A stretch of DNA of 64,000 nucleotides, from positions 186,001-250,000 of the forward strand of contig CAMVNQ010000004.1 in assembly GCA_947168885.1 (NCBI GenBank), given 5' to 3'. Source of the stretch: an uncultured Clostridia bacterium. Its GTDB lineage: Bacteria; Bacillota; Clostridia; Oscillospirales; Ruminococcaceae. A program made the translations under genes and the position numbers. Every line of letters begins with the position of its first letter. Position 1 is the stretch's first letter. Under the pieces are notes generated by a model, which saw only the letters and a list, made by a program, of their open reading frames with translations, had not been told where the DNA came from and searched no databases. Positions 44,454 through 53,520 of the stretch are shown piece after piece.

Positions 44454-44482
44454 TTGATTTTTTCTTGGTTTTATGCTATTAT
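44454..44482 (+). promoter_or_regulatory. Sigma-A promoter of znuA
   Basis: TTGATT (44454-44459), a 17-base spacer and TATTAT (44477-44482), 44 bases before the start codon. Confidence 0.78.
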
Positions 44483-44526
44483 TGTAATATTTGAGAGAGA
44501 AGCGAAATACGATCCAAGGAGATAAT

Positions 44527-45459
44527 ATGAAAAGACTTATAAAATACTCCGCCGTGGGACTCGCAGCAGCCGTTGCCCTTACCTTTTCCGGCTGCACGGG
44601 GAGCAAACCGACAGCACAGAGCGGTGATATAAAGGTCGTGACTGTGAATTTTCCGCCCTATGACTTTGTGAAACAGATAACCGGCGGGGATATAGTGCCC
44701 GAGATGCTGCTTACGGGCGGTCAGGACGCACATACCTATGAACCGACCGCGAAGGACATCATAAGGATAAACGAGGCGGACATCTTCATCTGCACAGGCG
44801 GAGAGAGCGACGCGTGGGTGGACAGGATAGCGGGAAGTCTTGACGGAAATGTCAGGATCGTGAAGATGACTGACTGTATCAACGAGCTTATCGAGGAAGA
44901 TCACGATGAACACGAGCATATCCATGAATACGATGACGGAGAGATCGAATATGACGAACACGTCTGGACATCTCCGGAAAATGCGGTGAAGATTTCCGAG
45001 GGAATAACCGAGGCACTCATAGAAGCAGACCCTGCTAATTCGGAGAAGTACAATAACGGACTTAATGCTTACATTAATGAGCTGCACTCCCTGTCCGAAG
45101 ACCTGCATAAAGCCGCAGAAGCTCTTGACAAGCCGCTCATCTTCGGTGACAGGTTTCCGTTCGCGTATATGGCACGGGACTACGGCATCTCATATTTCGC
45201 AGCTTTCGCAGGCTGTTCTTCGGACACCGAGCCGAGCGCCGCAAAGATGACCGAACTCATCGACAAGGCTAAGGAGACCGGTGTAAAGGTAATCTACCAT
45301 ATCGAATTTTCGACGGAAAAGGTCGCCGCGGCTATCGCGGAAGCTGTCGGAGCGGAGATACGATTGATGCACTCATGCCATACGCTGTCAGACAAGGATC
45401 TCGCCGCAGGCGAAACATACGTCTCTATAATGAGGAAAAATATAGAAGCCATGAAATAA
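44527..45459 (+). CDS. znuA: Zinc/manganese ABC transporter substrate-binding lipoprotein
   Basis: 310 residues from the ATG preceded by AAGGAGATAAT. Lipobox TFSGC gives Cys23. The cluster 9 fold is clear: VTVNFPPYDFVKQITGG, GGQDAHTYEPTAKDI (first metal His), an acidic His-rich loop DHDEHEHIHEYDDGEIEYDEH just before HVWTSPENA, and the IYHIEFST region. The His-rich loop indicates zinc. No permease or ATPase gene follows; it is a monocistron with its own terminator, so the rest of the transporter lies elsewhere. Confidence 0.88.
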   Translation: MKRLIKYSAVGLAAAVALTFSGCTGSKPTAQSGDIKVVTVNFPPYDFVKQITGGDIVPEMLLTGGQDAHTYEPTAKDIIRINEADIFICTGGESDAWVDRIAGSLDGNVRIVKMTDCINELIEEDHDEHEHIHEYDDGEIEYDEHVWTSPENAVKISEGITEALIEADPANSEKYNNGLNAYINELHSLSEDLHKAAEALDKPLIFGDRFPFAYMARDYGISYFAAFAGCSSDTEPSAAKMTELIDKAKETGVKVIYHIEFSTEKVAAAIAEAVGAEIRLMHSCHTLSDKDLAAGETYVSIMRKNIEAMK

Positions 45460-45463
45460 ACAG

Positions 45464-45498
45464 ACCCCGAAGTTACATAAACTTCGGGGTTATTTTTA
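45464..45498 (+). terminator. Terminator of znuA
   Basis: ACCCCGAAGTT and AACTTCGGGGT form an 11-bp stem with a five-base loop, followed by TATTTTTAT. It also faces the convergent response regulator gene. Confidence 0.9.
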
Positions 45499-45527
45499 TA
45501 CGCGTGCAAAGCGTGCTCCAAAACTAT

Positions 45528-46250
45528 TCAATGTTCACTGCTCTCCTCTTCTCCCGTTCCCCACTTGTAGCCGAAGCCCCAGACGGTCTGTATATACCTC
45601 GGGTTTGAGGGATCTTCCTCGATCTTCATTCGTATGCGGCGGATATTCACGTCAACGATCTTGTCGTCGCCGTAGTAACTTTCACCCCAGATCTTGTTGA
45701 GAAGCGTGCGTCGGTCAACAGCGTTCCCGGCATTTCTGATAAAATACTCGATAATGTGATATTCTACCTGTGTAATATCGAGAGGCTCTCCGTTTTTGGT
45801 TATACGACGGCTTTTAACATCAACACGGAACGGTCCGGAAATAAGCTCTTCTTCGTTCTCCTCGGTGCTTCGGGTAATACTTACACGGCGGTAAATAGCA
45901 TCGATACGCGCAATAAGCTCGGACGGTGAGAAGGGTTTTGTCACATAGTCGTCAGCACCCATCATAAGGCAGTTAACTTTATCCATTTCCTGACTTTTTG
46001 CCGAAAGCATTATTATGCCGATCGTGCTGCTCTCGCTCCTGAGAAAGCGACATACCTGAGTGCCGTCCGTTCCGGGCATCATTATATCAAGAAGCGCAAC
46101 ATCAAAACGCTTGCCGCTCTTCCATGCCTCAATAGCCTTATCGCCGCTGTCAACGTCGAAAACGTCGTAGCCGGAGCGTTTAAGATGAATGACTACGAAA
46201 TCACGGATAGCGTCTTCGTCTTCACATACAAGAATTCTTTTTTCTTCCAT
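45528..46250 (-). CDS. OmpR-family response regulator
   Basis: 240 residues from the ATG preceded by GAGGTGCGAT; the frame opens ten codons earlier. The receiver domain has the acidic pair CEDED, the phosphoacceptor Asp in VALLDIMMPG (about residue 52) and the Lys in YVTKPFSP. The winged-helix DNA-binding domain ends with VDVNIRRIRMKIEEDPSNPR and TVWGFGYKW. No histidine kinase gene is adjacent; the upstream co-directional gene is a lipoprotein. It is an orphan regulator with an intact phosphorylation site. Confidence 0.92.
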   Translation of the reverse strand: MEEKRILVCEDEDAIRDFVVIHLKRSGYDVFDVDSGDKAIEAWKSGKRFDVALLDIMMPGTDGTQVCRFLRSESSTIGIIMLSAKSQEMDKVNCLMMGADDYVTKPFSPSELIARIDAIYRRVSITRSTEENEEELISGPFRVDVKSRRITKNGEPLDITQVEYHIIEYFIRNAGNAVDRRTLLNKIWGESYYGDDKIVDVNIRRIRMKIEEDPSNPRYIQTVWGFGYKWGTGEEESSEH

Positions 46251-46323
46251 ATCGCACCTCTTTTTCAATTCATAATTCATAATTATGGTAGTCTGACTTC
46301 GGCAGACAAATATGGATCATGCA

Positions 46324-47628
46324 TTAATATATCTTAAAATTTTTCTTTAGTGTTTCTTCATCAAGAGTGATCAGGCTGTTCGTGGGGACTGCATAATATG
46401 TATATCCCGAAGCTGCGCTTTTTCCGAGGCAGATATAATCTTCGGTATCGTACTTTGCGGTATTTCCTTCCGATGCACCGCAGATACGCAGTATTTCTTC
46501 GCCCTTTGTTCCGGAAATGCTGTCATAGCGGTTGAACACGACCGTGCTTTCCGCAATAGACACCGAAGCCGTGACTCCCATCCAGTTTTCGGGGAATATA
46601 AATATATAATCTCCCTTTGTGCCAACAAAACTTCTGAACTTTTCCGAAAGTCTGACTCCGCCGCGTTCTATCCTGTGCCATACAGTTATATTGACCTGCT
46701 CAGCAGGGGGAAGATCGATATATTCGGAGAACGGGACGGTCGACGGTACTTCGACATAACCGTCATCGTCCGCATCCCTGCACGAGATATACGGCGTAAA
46801 GCTGTTCGAGCTTCGCAGGGTGACATCGGGGTTAAGTGCAGGGGACAGGTAGTAATATTTGCCGCTGTGAATTATGGCGTCGGTACCGAACGAACCGTCA
46901 GAGAATGCATAATCGACGAACACAGCGCGCGTACCCGTCGCGTCACACTCACCGCAGGTAACGTCACGTATCCCCGCGAAGCCGCTGTTCAGAGGAACAG
47001 TAAAACGGCGCGCAAGAACGCCTTCCTTCTCACCGATTATACCCGCCATTGTAATACCGGAGGCACGTTCATTAGTGACCGCAAAAATATCTCTTACACC
47101 GTCGCCGTCCGAATCTATGACATCCATATAGATATTACGGATATTCATGAGCTCGTTCGGTGTGCTGTCCGAGTAGGTCATTATACTCGTGTATCTGTCC
47201 GACGAGCTCTGCATGAGATAATTCACTATCATAGCGGTCGAGCCTATTCCGAGATCCTCAAACCGGACACTCTCGACTTCGCTTCCGGAAGCCGCAAGGT
47301 CATAGACCGACACCCACTTTCCGTCGCGCTTATCAAGAAAGTTCAGACGAAGTGACGAGCCGTCCGTGACATTCGGGATCTCATAGAAAACTATCGCTTC
47401 GTCAGAGGGCTCGCTGTCGAGATCTTTTACGACGAACGCGCTTCGGTACTGGCCACTTTTGGGATATTTCAGGATAATATCGCCGTTGGTGAAATCACGG
47501 AGCGCCGCGTATATATCGGATTGCTCGCCGTCAAGTCGCGGAGGGCTGAGAAGCTCCTCGACCGAAGCCGCGGAACATGAGGAAAGCAGCAACGAAACGG
47601 CTGCCGTCGCGATTATCCGTTTTTTCAA
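46324..47628 (-). CDS. Lipoprotein of unknown function
   Basis: 434 residues. Lipobox SLLLSSC gives Cys18. The body has VCBS/beta-propeller-like pieces such as DVIDSDGDGVRDIFAV and DADDDGYVEVPS, which look like calcium-binding Asp loops, and alternates short strands. It is probably a surface-anchored propeller-type protein. It lies 73 bases upstream of the orphan response regulator on the same strand and may be co-transcribed. No family was identified. Confidence 0.7.
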   Translation of the reverse strand: MKKRIIATAAVSLLLSSCSAASVEELLSPPRLDGEQSDIYAALRDFTNGDIILKYPKSGQYRSAFVVKDLDSEPSDEAIVFYEIPNVTDGSSLRLNFLDKRDGKWVSVYDLAASGSEVESVRFEDLGIGSTAMIVNYLMQSSSDRYTSIMTYSDSTPNELMNIRNIYMDVIDSDGDGVRDIFAVTNERASGITMAGIIGEKEGVLARRFTVPLNSGFAGIRDVTCGECDATGTRAVFVDYAFSDGSFGTDAIIHSGKYYYLSPALNPDVTLRSSNSFTPYISCRDADDDGYVEVPSTVPFSEYIDLPPAEQVNITVWHRIERGGVRLSEKFRSFVGTKGDYIFIFPENWMGVTASVSIAESTVVFNRYDSISGTKGEEILRICGASEGNTAKYDTEDYICLGKSAASGYTYYAVPTNSLITLDEETLKKNFKIY

Positions 47629-47657
47629 GCCCTCACCTCCGATGACCGGTCATTTTT

Positions 47658-47715
47658 AATCTGTTTTGCAGATTTTCAGTCAATAACTGCCAAAAGGCAG
47701 TTATTGAGGACACAT
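47658..47715 (+). repeat. Structured repeat family A, 3'-terminal relic (58 bp)
   Basis: It matches the last 58 bases of family A copies, including most of hairpin 5 and all of hairpin 6 (AATAACTGCC with GGCAGTTATT) and the terminal TGAGGACACAT. The five preceding hairpin-bearing segments are missing. It lies downstream of the terminator of the TIR-like gene. Confidence 0.85.
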
Positions 47716-47749
47716 TAATTATTATACCACACTCCGCATATTTTTGCAA

Positions 47750-47781
47750 GAAAAAAGCAGTACCTTCCCGGTACTGCTTTT
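47750..47781 (-). terminator. Terminator of the TIR-like gene
   Basis: AAAAGCAGTACC and GGTACTGCTTTT form a 12-bp stem with a five-base loop and are followed by TTCTT on the minus strand, five bases after the stop codon. Confidence 0.88.
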
Positions 47782-47785
47782 ATTA

Positions 47786-49291
47786 TCAATCCCAGATGTC
47801 GGGGAACTGTGCTTCGAGGTCTTTGAGGTTCTTCTTGAGAGTCTCTTCCTCTTCCTTGAGCTCTGATCTGCGCTTGGGAGTGATGAATGTCTTGTTGAGT
47901 TCTGCCTGAACTTCGAGAAGTGTCTTTCTCAGAGGATCGCGGCGGCGCTGATAGAGAAGCTTGCGCTCTTCCTTTTCCTGACGCATACGACGCTCGCGCT
48001 CGATAGCTTCCTTTTCCTCGCGCTCTGCCTGGAGCTTTGCACGCTGCTCTGCGATCTCGCGTCTTTCGTTCTCAATTCTCTTCACGATAGCACCGTTGAG
48101 TGCTTCATAATGAGCTTTCTGCTCGGGGGTCGCGAAACGGAGCGCTTTCTTGAAGTTCTTGTCGTCAGTTACTGTCTGCGGGAGGGACGGGATCTCATCT
48201 TCGCTGTGAAGCTTGCACTCTGCAAGGAGTTTTCCGATATATGCACGGGAATCCTCGATGTCTATATCGAGTATCTTGTCGAAATATGAATCCGCAGTCT
48301 CGAACTCGCCGTCTTCAAGGAACATATACGCACGCTTTACAAGGTTCTCCTTGTTTGCGGCAGTAGCTGTAACGAGTGCGTCCGGAACTATAGAGTTGAC
48401 TTCGGGCTTTAATATGCTTTCTACCTTGTCAGATATCTCACGCATGAACTCGTCTTCCGCGCAGTTGAACACATCATCTGCATAAACGAGCTCTTCGGGC
48501 ATCTGCTGGAAATTAAGTACCGAACCGTCAAAGACCGGGAATATGAGCTTTTCCTTGTCGTTCTTCATTTTCTGGGTAAACATTTTTACTGCATACCCGA
48601 GATAACCGTCATGTACATCATCTTTTGTACGGAACGACGGAAGCATTATCTTTGAATTTCCGAGCGCATATACGATCTGCGCGGACTTCTCTACCGCATC
48701 CATATCCTTTAACATCTCGGGAGCGTAGAATGTGCTGAACCCGAGGTTTTCTGTGAATCGCAGATATATTCTGTCACCGTCGAGGTCATCTTCAACGCTT
48801 ACACCCTCACGGCTTAAGACAAAGACATCATACTTCTTTTCCTGTTTTAAGATGTTGAGTGTGATGCTGATGCTGTCTTCAAGCTGTGCACCAAGCTTCT
48901 CGTATGCCGCAAGCTGTTCCTGTTCCGAATAACGGAGAGCGTTCTTATAGTTATTGCTTTCGGAAAGACCAGGAAGAGCAGAAATATCCTTTCTGCATAC
49001 GGCATATCTCATGTTGCCTTCTCTTATGTACTGAACGCCGTATTCACAAAGCAGCGCAGCCCAATGTGCTTCGCAGTCATCAACATTTGCCGCAATAAGT
49101 TCTTCGGCTATCTTTGCAGCCTCATCAAATCTGAAAGTATTTCTAAGGTATGTTATACGGTTGAGTTTCTTTATATCCGACTTGGGATACATAATTGTAT
49201 GTCCGCAGTTATGACACGTTCCGGTCTTGCCGTCTTTTTCTGCACTGACAGCACTTCCACATATATTGCAGATGAGCTTGTTATCGTACAT
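47786..49291 (-). CDS. Zinc-ribbon protein with divergent TIR-like domain and coiled coil
   Basis: 501 residues from the ATG eight bases after GGAGG. An N-terminal zinc ribbon (CNIC and CHNC, residues 8-29), then a helical TPR-like stretch (about 45-135), a central alpha/beta domain (about 155-295) starting KYDVFVLSREGVSVEDDLDG and containing GNSKIMLPSF and KEKLIFPVFDG, a second TPR-like unit (about 320-365) and a C-terminal coiled coil rich in Glu/Arg (about 400-490). The central domain follows the layout of clostridial zinc-ribbon TIR proteins (YDVFISY; SAKVMLAF; HLIPCF), but its usual SRITLED segment is replaced by APEMLKD. Function unknown; NADase or scaffold role is inference. Confidence 0.65.
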   Translation of the reverse strand: MYDNKLICNICGSAVSAEKDGKTGTCHNCGHTIMYPKSDIKKLNRITYLRNTFRFDEAAKIAEELIAANVDDCEAHWAALLCEYGVQYIREGNMRYAVCRKDISALPGLSESNNYKNALRYSEQEQLAAYEKLGAQLEDSISITLNILKQEKKYDVFVLSREGVSVEDDLDGDRIYLRFTENLGFSTFYAPEMLKDMDAVEKSAQIVYALGNSKIMLPSFRTKDDVHDGYLGYAVKMFTQKMKNDKEKLIFPVFDGSVLNFQQMPEELVYADDVFNCAEDEFMREISDKVESILKPEVNSIVPDALVTATAANKENLVKRAYMFLEDGEFETADSYFDKILDIDIEDSRAYIGKLLAECKLHSEDEIPSLPQTVTDDKNFKKALRFATPEQKAHYEALNGAIVKRIENERREIAEQRAKLQAEREEKEAIERERRMRQEKEERKLLYQRRRDPLRKTLLEVQAELNKTFITPKRRSELKEEEETLKKNLKDLEAQFPDIWD

Positions 49292-49333
49292 TTCCCATTC
49301 CTCCACGAATATAATTTAAAAATATACACCAAT

Positions 49334-49362
49334 ATTATATAGTAATTTCTTCCCGCTGTCAA
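49334..49362 (-). promoter_or_regulatory. Consensus sigma-A promoter of the TIR-like gene
   Basis: TTGACA (49362-49357), a 17-base spacer and TATAAT (49339-49334), about 43 bases before the start codon. The gene is therefore expected to be well transcribed in vegetative cells. Confidence 0.9.
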
Positions 49363-49497
49363 TATTTCGGATTCATCTTTGTTACAATTGACTTGTTTTA
49401 CTTCATTTTTTTATATGAAATGTCCATCTTTGACCGAAACATTGGTCATATTGCGGTTTTACAAAGTAAAAATCGTAAGCTTTCATGCTGCCGTCTT

Positions 49498-50499
49498 CTA
49501 CAGTGGCAAAGTAGCTGCGGCATTGAGAGAACCGTCGGCTGTGATACCCGCTTCGGTGTACTCATAATAAGCCTGACTTCCGATCATAGCCGCGTTGTCC
49601 CCGCAAAGCGCGATCGGCGGGATATAAAGCTTTATGCCCCCTGCGGCACAGCGTTCTTCAAGCATCGAACGAAGTCCCGAATTCGCCGCGACTCCTCCGG
49701 CGAGCGCAGCGGTCTTATATCCGAACTCTTTCGCCGCTGCCACAAACTTTGATGTCAGAATATCCGCAACTGTGTACTGGAATGAAGCCGCAAGAGAGTT
49801 TATGTCGAGCTGCTCTCCTTTTTGCTCCGCATTGTGCACAAGATTGATAACGTTGGTTTTAAGACCCGAAAAGCTGAAATCATAAGGCTCGGCGGTGTGA
49901 GGCCTCGGAAGTCTGTACTTCTTCGGGTCGCCGCTCTGTGATGCCTTGTCTATGTGCAGCCCACCGGGATAAGGAAATCCCATAGCCCTCGCCGCTTTGT
50001 CGAACGCTTCGCCCGCCGCATCATCCATTGTCCTTCCGACAGTCGAGAATTTTGTGTAGCTCTCTACCCGCATTATCTGGGAATGTCCGCCCGACGCGGC
50101 AAGACAGATATACGGCGGCTCAAGTTCCGGGTGAGCGATATAGTTTGCCGCTATGTGACCTTTGATATGATGCACGGGAATAAGCGGCTTTCCGGAAGCA
50201 AAAGCCAGTCCCTTAGCAAAGTTTACCCCGACAAGCAGGGCTCCGATAAGTCCCGGAGCGTAAGTCACCGCCACGGCATCTATATCGTCGAGCTTCATCT
50301 CCGCCTTTTCAAGAGCTTCATCTACCACACCGACTATGCTCTCGCAGTGGCGGCGGGAAGCTATTTCGGGAACGACACCACCGTAGAGCTTGTGCTCCTC
50401 GACCTGTGTCGCAATTATGTTCGATATTATTCTGCGCCCGTCCTCAACTACGGCGGCAGCCGTTTCGTCGCACGAGCTTTCGATCGCAAGTATTTTCAT
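49498..50499 (-). CDS. tsaD: tRNA N6-threonylcarbamoyladenosine synthesis protein TsaD
   Basis: 333 residues. Transfers the threonylcarbamoyl group to A37 of tRNAs reading ANN codons, with TsaB and TsaE. ASKHA fold: AIESSCDETAAAVV at the N-terminus, metal ligands in HHIKGHIAAN, CLAASGGHSQI and the closing PIALCGDNAAMIG. The frame opens six codons before the preferred ATG at 50499. tsaB and tsaE are not in the window. Confidence 0.96.
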   Translation of the reverse strand: MKILAIESSCDETAAAVVEDGRRIISNIIATQVEEHKLYGGVVPEIASRRHCESIVGVVDEALEKAEMKLDDIDAVAVTYAPGLIGALLVGVNFAKGLAFASGKPLIPVHHIKGHIAANYIAHPELEPPYICLAASGGHSQIMRVESYTKFSTVGRTMDDAAGEAFDKAARAMGFPYPGGLHIDKASQSGDPKKYRLPRPHTAEPYDFSFSGLKTNVINLVHNAEQKGEQLDINSLAASFQYTVADILTSKFVAAAKEFGYKTAALAGGVAANSGLRSMLEERCAAGGIKLYIPPIALCGDNAAMIGSQAYYEYTEAGITADGSLNAAATLPL

Positions 50500-50547
50500 T
50501 TTCTTACTTTTCTCCACACTTCGGAAAATCCGGGATTACTCCCGATA

Positions 50548-50880
50548 TTATATTTTCTGCTCATTAAGCCAGTCAAGCAGACTCAGCGCGAGAAGCTGTT
50601 TTTCTCTCGGAAGAGCTTCGGTTTTCATTGCAGCTATGCGCCCGACATTCCCGATATTCCCGGACTTCTCCGTACCGAGCAGAAGCTCGTCCGGAGTTGT
50701 CTTCAGGACCGCACATATTTTCATCAGCACATCTATGCTCGGTATCGAGACGGCGCGCTCGATATTCGACAGATACTTGTCACTGAGTCCCGCCATTTCG
50801 TTGACTTTTGTCTGGCTTAGTCCAAGCTGTCGTCGGCGTTTAGCTATCCGTTTTCCAAATTCTTTATAGTCGGTGTACAT
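50548..50880 (-). CDS. XRE-family transcriptional regulator
   Basis: 110 residues from the ATG preceded by AGGAGC; an upstream in-frame start at 50904 lacks a ribosome-binding site. The Cro/CI helix-turn-helix covers about 7-62 (LSQTKVNEMAGLSDKYLSNIERA). The C-terminal 45 residues (NVGRIAAMKTEALPREKQLLALSLLDWL) are helical and may dimerise. Target unknown. It lies in a run of housekeeping genes on the minus strand. Confidence 0.88.
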   Translation of the reverse strand: MYTDYKEFGKRIAKRRRQLGLSQTKVNEMAGLSDKYLSNIERAVSIPSIDVLMKICAVLKTTPDELLLGTEKSGNIGNVGRIAAMKTEALPREKQLLALSLLDWLNEQKI

Positions 50881-50975
50881 CTGTGCTCCTGTGTTTTTCG
50901 ACATACAATAGATATTTCGATTTTAAATGCGATTTAATTCGACTTATAACATACTAAAATCGACTTATAATATCA

Positions 50976-51854
50976 TTATTCGATATTCTGTATCTGCTCT
51001 CTGATCTTTTCGATCTCACTCTTCATATCTACAACAAGACGGGTGATACGAAGATCCTGTGCCTTAGAGCCGGTAGTGTTTACCTCACGGTTCATTTCCT
51101 GCACAAGAAAGTCGAGTTTGCGTCCTATCGGCTCGTCGGAGTTCATCATATCACGGAACTGTACGAAATGGCTCTTAAGACGAACCGTCTCTTCATCGAC
51201 CGCGATCTTCTCAGCGTAGATGCCGGCTTCGAGCAGGATACGCTGCTCATCGATCTGTTTGTTATCGAGGATCTCCTGCATCTTAGCAAAGAGCTTTTCA
51301 CGATAAGCGGTAACAGTCTCCGGTGCGTACTCGCAGACCTGCAAAGTCATCTTCTCAATATTCGCAAGCTTTTCGAGGACATCTTCCTTCATCTTAACGC
51401 CCTCTGCCTCACGCATTGCGACAAATCTTTCAAGAGCAGCTTCGGCAGTCTCCTTTACGGCAGCCCATATCTTATCCTCGTCAGTCTCGGCGCGGACGAT
51501 AGTGAAAGCATCGGTCATGCGGAAGACAGTTGACATGGTAAGGTCGTCTTTCAGTCCGAATTTTTCTCCGGTCGCACGGAGAACGTTGATGTAATTCTCG
51601 ACTACCGCGTCATTAACGGAAACGGCGGTCTCGATACTTCCAATATTGTATATCGAAAGCGAAACCTCGACCTTTCCGCGGCTCATCTTTGATTTAACAA
51701 GGGATTTTAGTTTTTCCTCAAGGAACATATACTGTCTCGGAAGCTTTGCATTGAACTCATAGTAACGGGAATTTACCGAACGAATTTCTACAAGATATTC
51801 TCTGCCGTCAATTATTCTGTGGTCTCTTCCGAAACCGGTCATACTTCTTATCAT
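50976..51854 (-). CDS. yicC: YicC family endoribonuclease
   Basis: 292 residues. The N-terminal MIRSMTGFGR and the C-terminal DUF1732 block, KLDFLVQEMNREVNTTGSKA followed by VVDMKSEIEKIREQIQN, are diagnostic. E. coli YicC is an endoribonuclease affecting small-RNA stability. GAAAAGGAAAAAG precedes the ATG, which overlaps the preceding small gene by four bases. Confidence 0.93.
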   Translation of the reverse strand: MIRSMTGFGRDHRIIDGREYLVEIRSVNSRYYEFNAKLPRQYMFLEEKLKSLVKSKMSRGKVEVSLSIYNIGSIETAVSVNDAVVENYINVLRATGEKFGLKDDLTMSTVFRMTDAFTIVRAETDEDKIWAAVKETAEAALERFVAMREAEGVKMKEDVLEKLANIEKMTLQVCEYAPETVTAYREKLFAKMQEILDNKQIDEQRILLEAGIYAEKIAVDEETVRLKSHFVQFRDMMNSDEPIGRKLDFLVQEMNREVNTTGSKAQDLRITRLVVDMKSEIEKIREQIQNIE

Positions 51855-52147
51855 TGGTCTTTTTCCTTTTCTGTTTTATTGTTTTCTATTGCATTTCTGC
51901 ATTCTTTACATCTGCCGAGTTCGTCCACAGCCATAGGCGAATATAGATATCTGATCTTTTCGGCTATATAGGTAGGGTGATCGTCGTGTCCATACCAACG
52001 CATTGTAAGCACCTCGGGCAGTTTCGGGTTGTATCCGCTTTTCCCGCAACATACGCAGGTATTTATCCATTTTTTTGCGTTTGTATATTCGTCAAGGATA
52101 GACTGTGTCCACCGCTTTTTCTTTTCGTGACGCATTTTACCTGTCAT
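51851..52147 (-). CDS. Small protein with four-cysteine zinc site
   Basis: 98 residues. CVCC near residue 31 and CKEC near residue 80 bracket the probable zinc site. The middle segment YGHDDHPTYIAEKIRYLYSP is not recognised. The ATG overlaps the stop of the Wzz-like gene (ATGA), and its own stop overlaps the yicC start, so it is coupled on both sides. A second ATG four codons in is possible. No function assigned. Confidence 0.6.
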   Translation of the reverse strand: MTGKMRHEKKKRWTQSILDEYTNAKKWINTCVCCGKSGYNPKLPEVLTMRWYGHDDHPTYIAEKIRYLYSPMAVDELGRCKECRNAIENNKTEKEKDQ

Positions 52148-52803
52148 CTTCCGAGATAATCTATCTCATTATCAAAATCCATAAGCTCGCCTATGACGGG
52201 AACACCATACTGCTCGGTAATATTATCGGCGGACGTGATCGTGTTATCGAGCTTCCATATCACAATTATACCAAGCACGGAGATCAGCAGTCCGATCGAA
52301 GCGCCGATGACCGCAAAAACGCGTTCATCCGGAAAAGCAGGTCGCTGAGGCTCTACCGGAGTAGAGATTATCTGAATCTTCGCGTTTGCTTCATACTCAT
52401 CGAGAACGAGCTGAACCTGTCCGAGATATATCTCCGCGAGCTTGTAGGAATCCGACGATGTTTCACAGTCGAAAGTTGCTTTTATTATCTGAGTTCCGTT
52501 CGTCGGAGTCACACTGATCATCTTTTCAAGCTCTGCATACGAAAATTTGGTCACAAGGTTTTCGTTTATCGCGTCGTACATTTTCGGACTTGTAAAAAGC
52601 AGTGCGATGGTCTGCGCTTTTTCTGCCGAGGGTATATTATCAGTGCTTTCAACATACATATCGGAATACGTGATATAATGCTTCGTCATTCCATAAGAAG
52701 CGAGGATATACCCCGAGATTGCAAGCATTATCGTCACGACAAGAGCTATTCTCCAGTTGTTCTTTATAGTTATGCCAAGCTTTTTGACCTCATTCTTCTT
52801 CAA
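52144..52803 (-). CDS. Wzz/YveK-type polysaccharide co-polymerase
   Basis: 219 residues from TTG with AAGGAATG upstream. Two membrane helices (about 17-37 and 163-185) enclose an extracytoplasmic domain (TYSDMYVESTDN; LLFTSPKMYDAINENL), and a short cytosolic end reads TEQYGVPVIGELMD. This is the Wzz domain layout of YveK/CapA proteins that set polysaccharide chain length with a BY-kinase partner. No kinase or glycosyltransferase gene is adjacent. Confidence 0.82.
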   Translation of the reverse strand: MKKNEVKKLGITIKNNWRIALVVTIMLAISGYILASYGMTKHYITYSDMYVESTDNIPSAEKAQTIALLFTSPKMYDAINENLVTKFSYAELEKMISVTPTNGTQIIKATFDCETSSDSYKLAEIYLGQVQLVLDEYEANAKIQIISTPVEPQRPAFPDERVFAVIGASIGLLISVLGIIVIWKLDNTITSADNITEQYGVPVIGELMDFDNEIDYLGR

Positions 52804-52833
52804 TTACACATTCCTTCTTTATCAAGCCAACCC

Positions 52834-53520
52834 TCACAGCGGTTTTTTCGCTATTTTCGCCGAGACGCGGGGATACTGCTGCGGAGTAGGGGAGACCTTC
52901 TTTATTACGATAAGGTTTCGTTTATCACCGCAAGGAAGCGTGTACTTCTTCACGCTTTCTATCTCTCCGCCAAGCTTCTTTACAGCATTTTCAGCTTCAG
53001 ATACTTCATCCTTTTCTCCCTTTAACGCAGCGAATGTTCCGCCAACCTCAACAAATGGCAGACAATATTCACTCAATACGTTAAGTGCTGCAACAGCCCT
53101 TGCCACTGCAAGACCGTACTTTTCTCTGTATTTTTCATTCTGTCCGAGCTCTTCTCCGCGCGCGTGGATAGTTTCACAGGTCAGACCGAGAAGACTGCAA
53201 GCGCTGTCAAGATAGGTTATGCGCTTGTTTGAACTGTCGAGCAGTGTAAATTCAAGATCTGGGCGGTATATCTTCATTGGAAGGGACGGAAAGCCCGCAC
53301 CGGCACCAATATCAATCACTCTTGTTCCACGTGGAACATCAACCATTGTCAGCGGAAGTATGCTGTCAATATAGTGCTTTTCGATTATCTCGTCCGGCTC
53401 GGTTATCCGGGTGAGGTTCACATTTCTGTTGTATTCTACCATATAAGAGGCAAGCTTGTCAAGTTTTGTTAACTGATCTTCGGAAAGGATTATCCCGCAT
53501 TCGCTGTATTTATTATTCAT
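52834..53520 (-). CDS. rsmG: 16S rRNA (guanine(527)-N7)-methyltransferase RsmG
   Basis: 228 residues. SAM-binding motif I is [18 protein letters not shown], motif [16 protein letters not shown], and [10 protein letters not shown] is the family signature. The ATG lies inside the end of mnmG (eight-base overlap) with GGAGG upstream, giving the classic mnmG-rsmG pair. A parS site is embedded in its coding sequence at 53323-53338. Confidence 0.96.
   Translation of the reverse strand: MNNKYSECGIILSEDQLTKLDKLASYMVEYNRNVNLTRITEPDEIIEKHYIDSILPLTMVDVPRGTRVIDIGAGAGFPSLPMKIYRPDLEFTLLDSSNKRITYLDSACSLLGLTCETIHARGEELGQNEKYREKYGLAVARAVAALNVLSEYCLPFVEVGGTFAALKGEKDEVSEAENAVKKLGGEIESVKKYTLPCGDKRNLIVIKKVSPTPQQYPRVSAKIAKKPL
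53323..53338. promoter_or_regulatory. parS site 1 (inside rsmG)
   Basis: TGTTCCACGTGGAACA, a perfect 16-base palindrome matching the bacterial parS consensus TGTTTCACGTGAAACA except for one symmetric base-pair change. In rsmG it encodes part of VDVPRGTRV. Confidence 0.9.
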
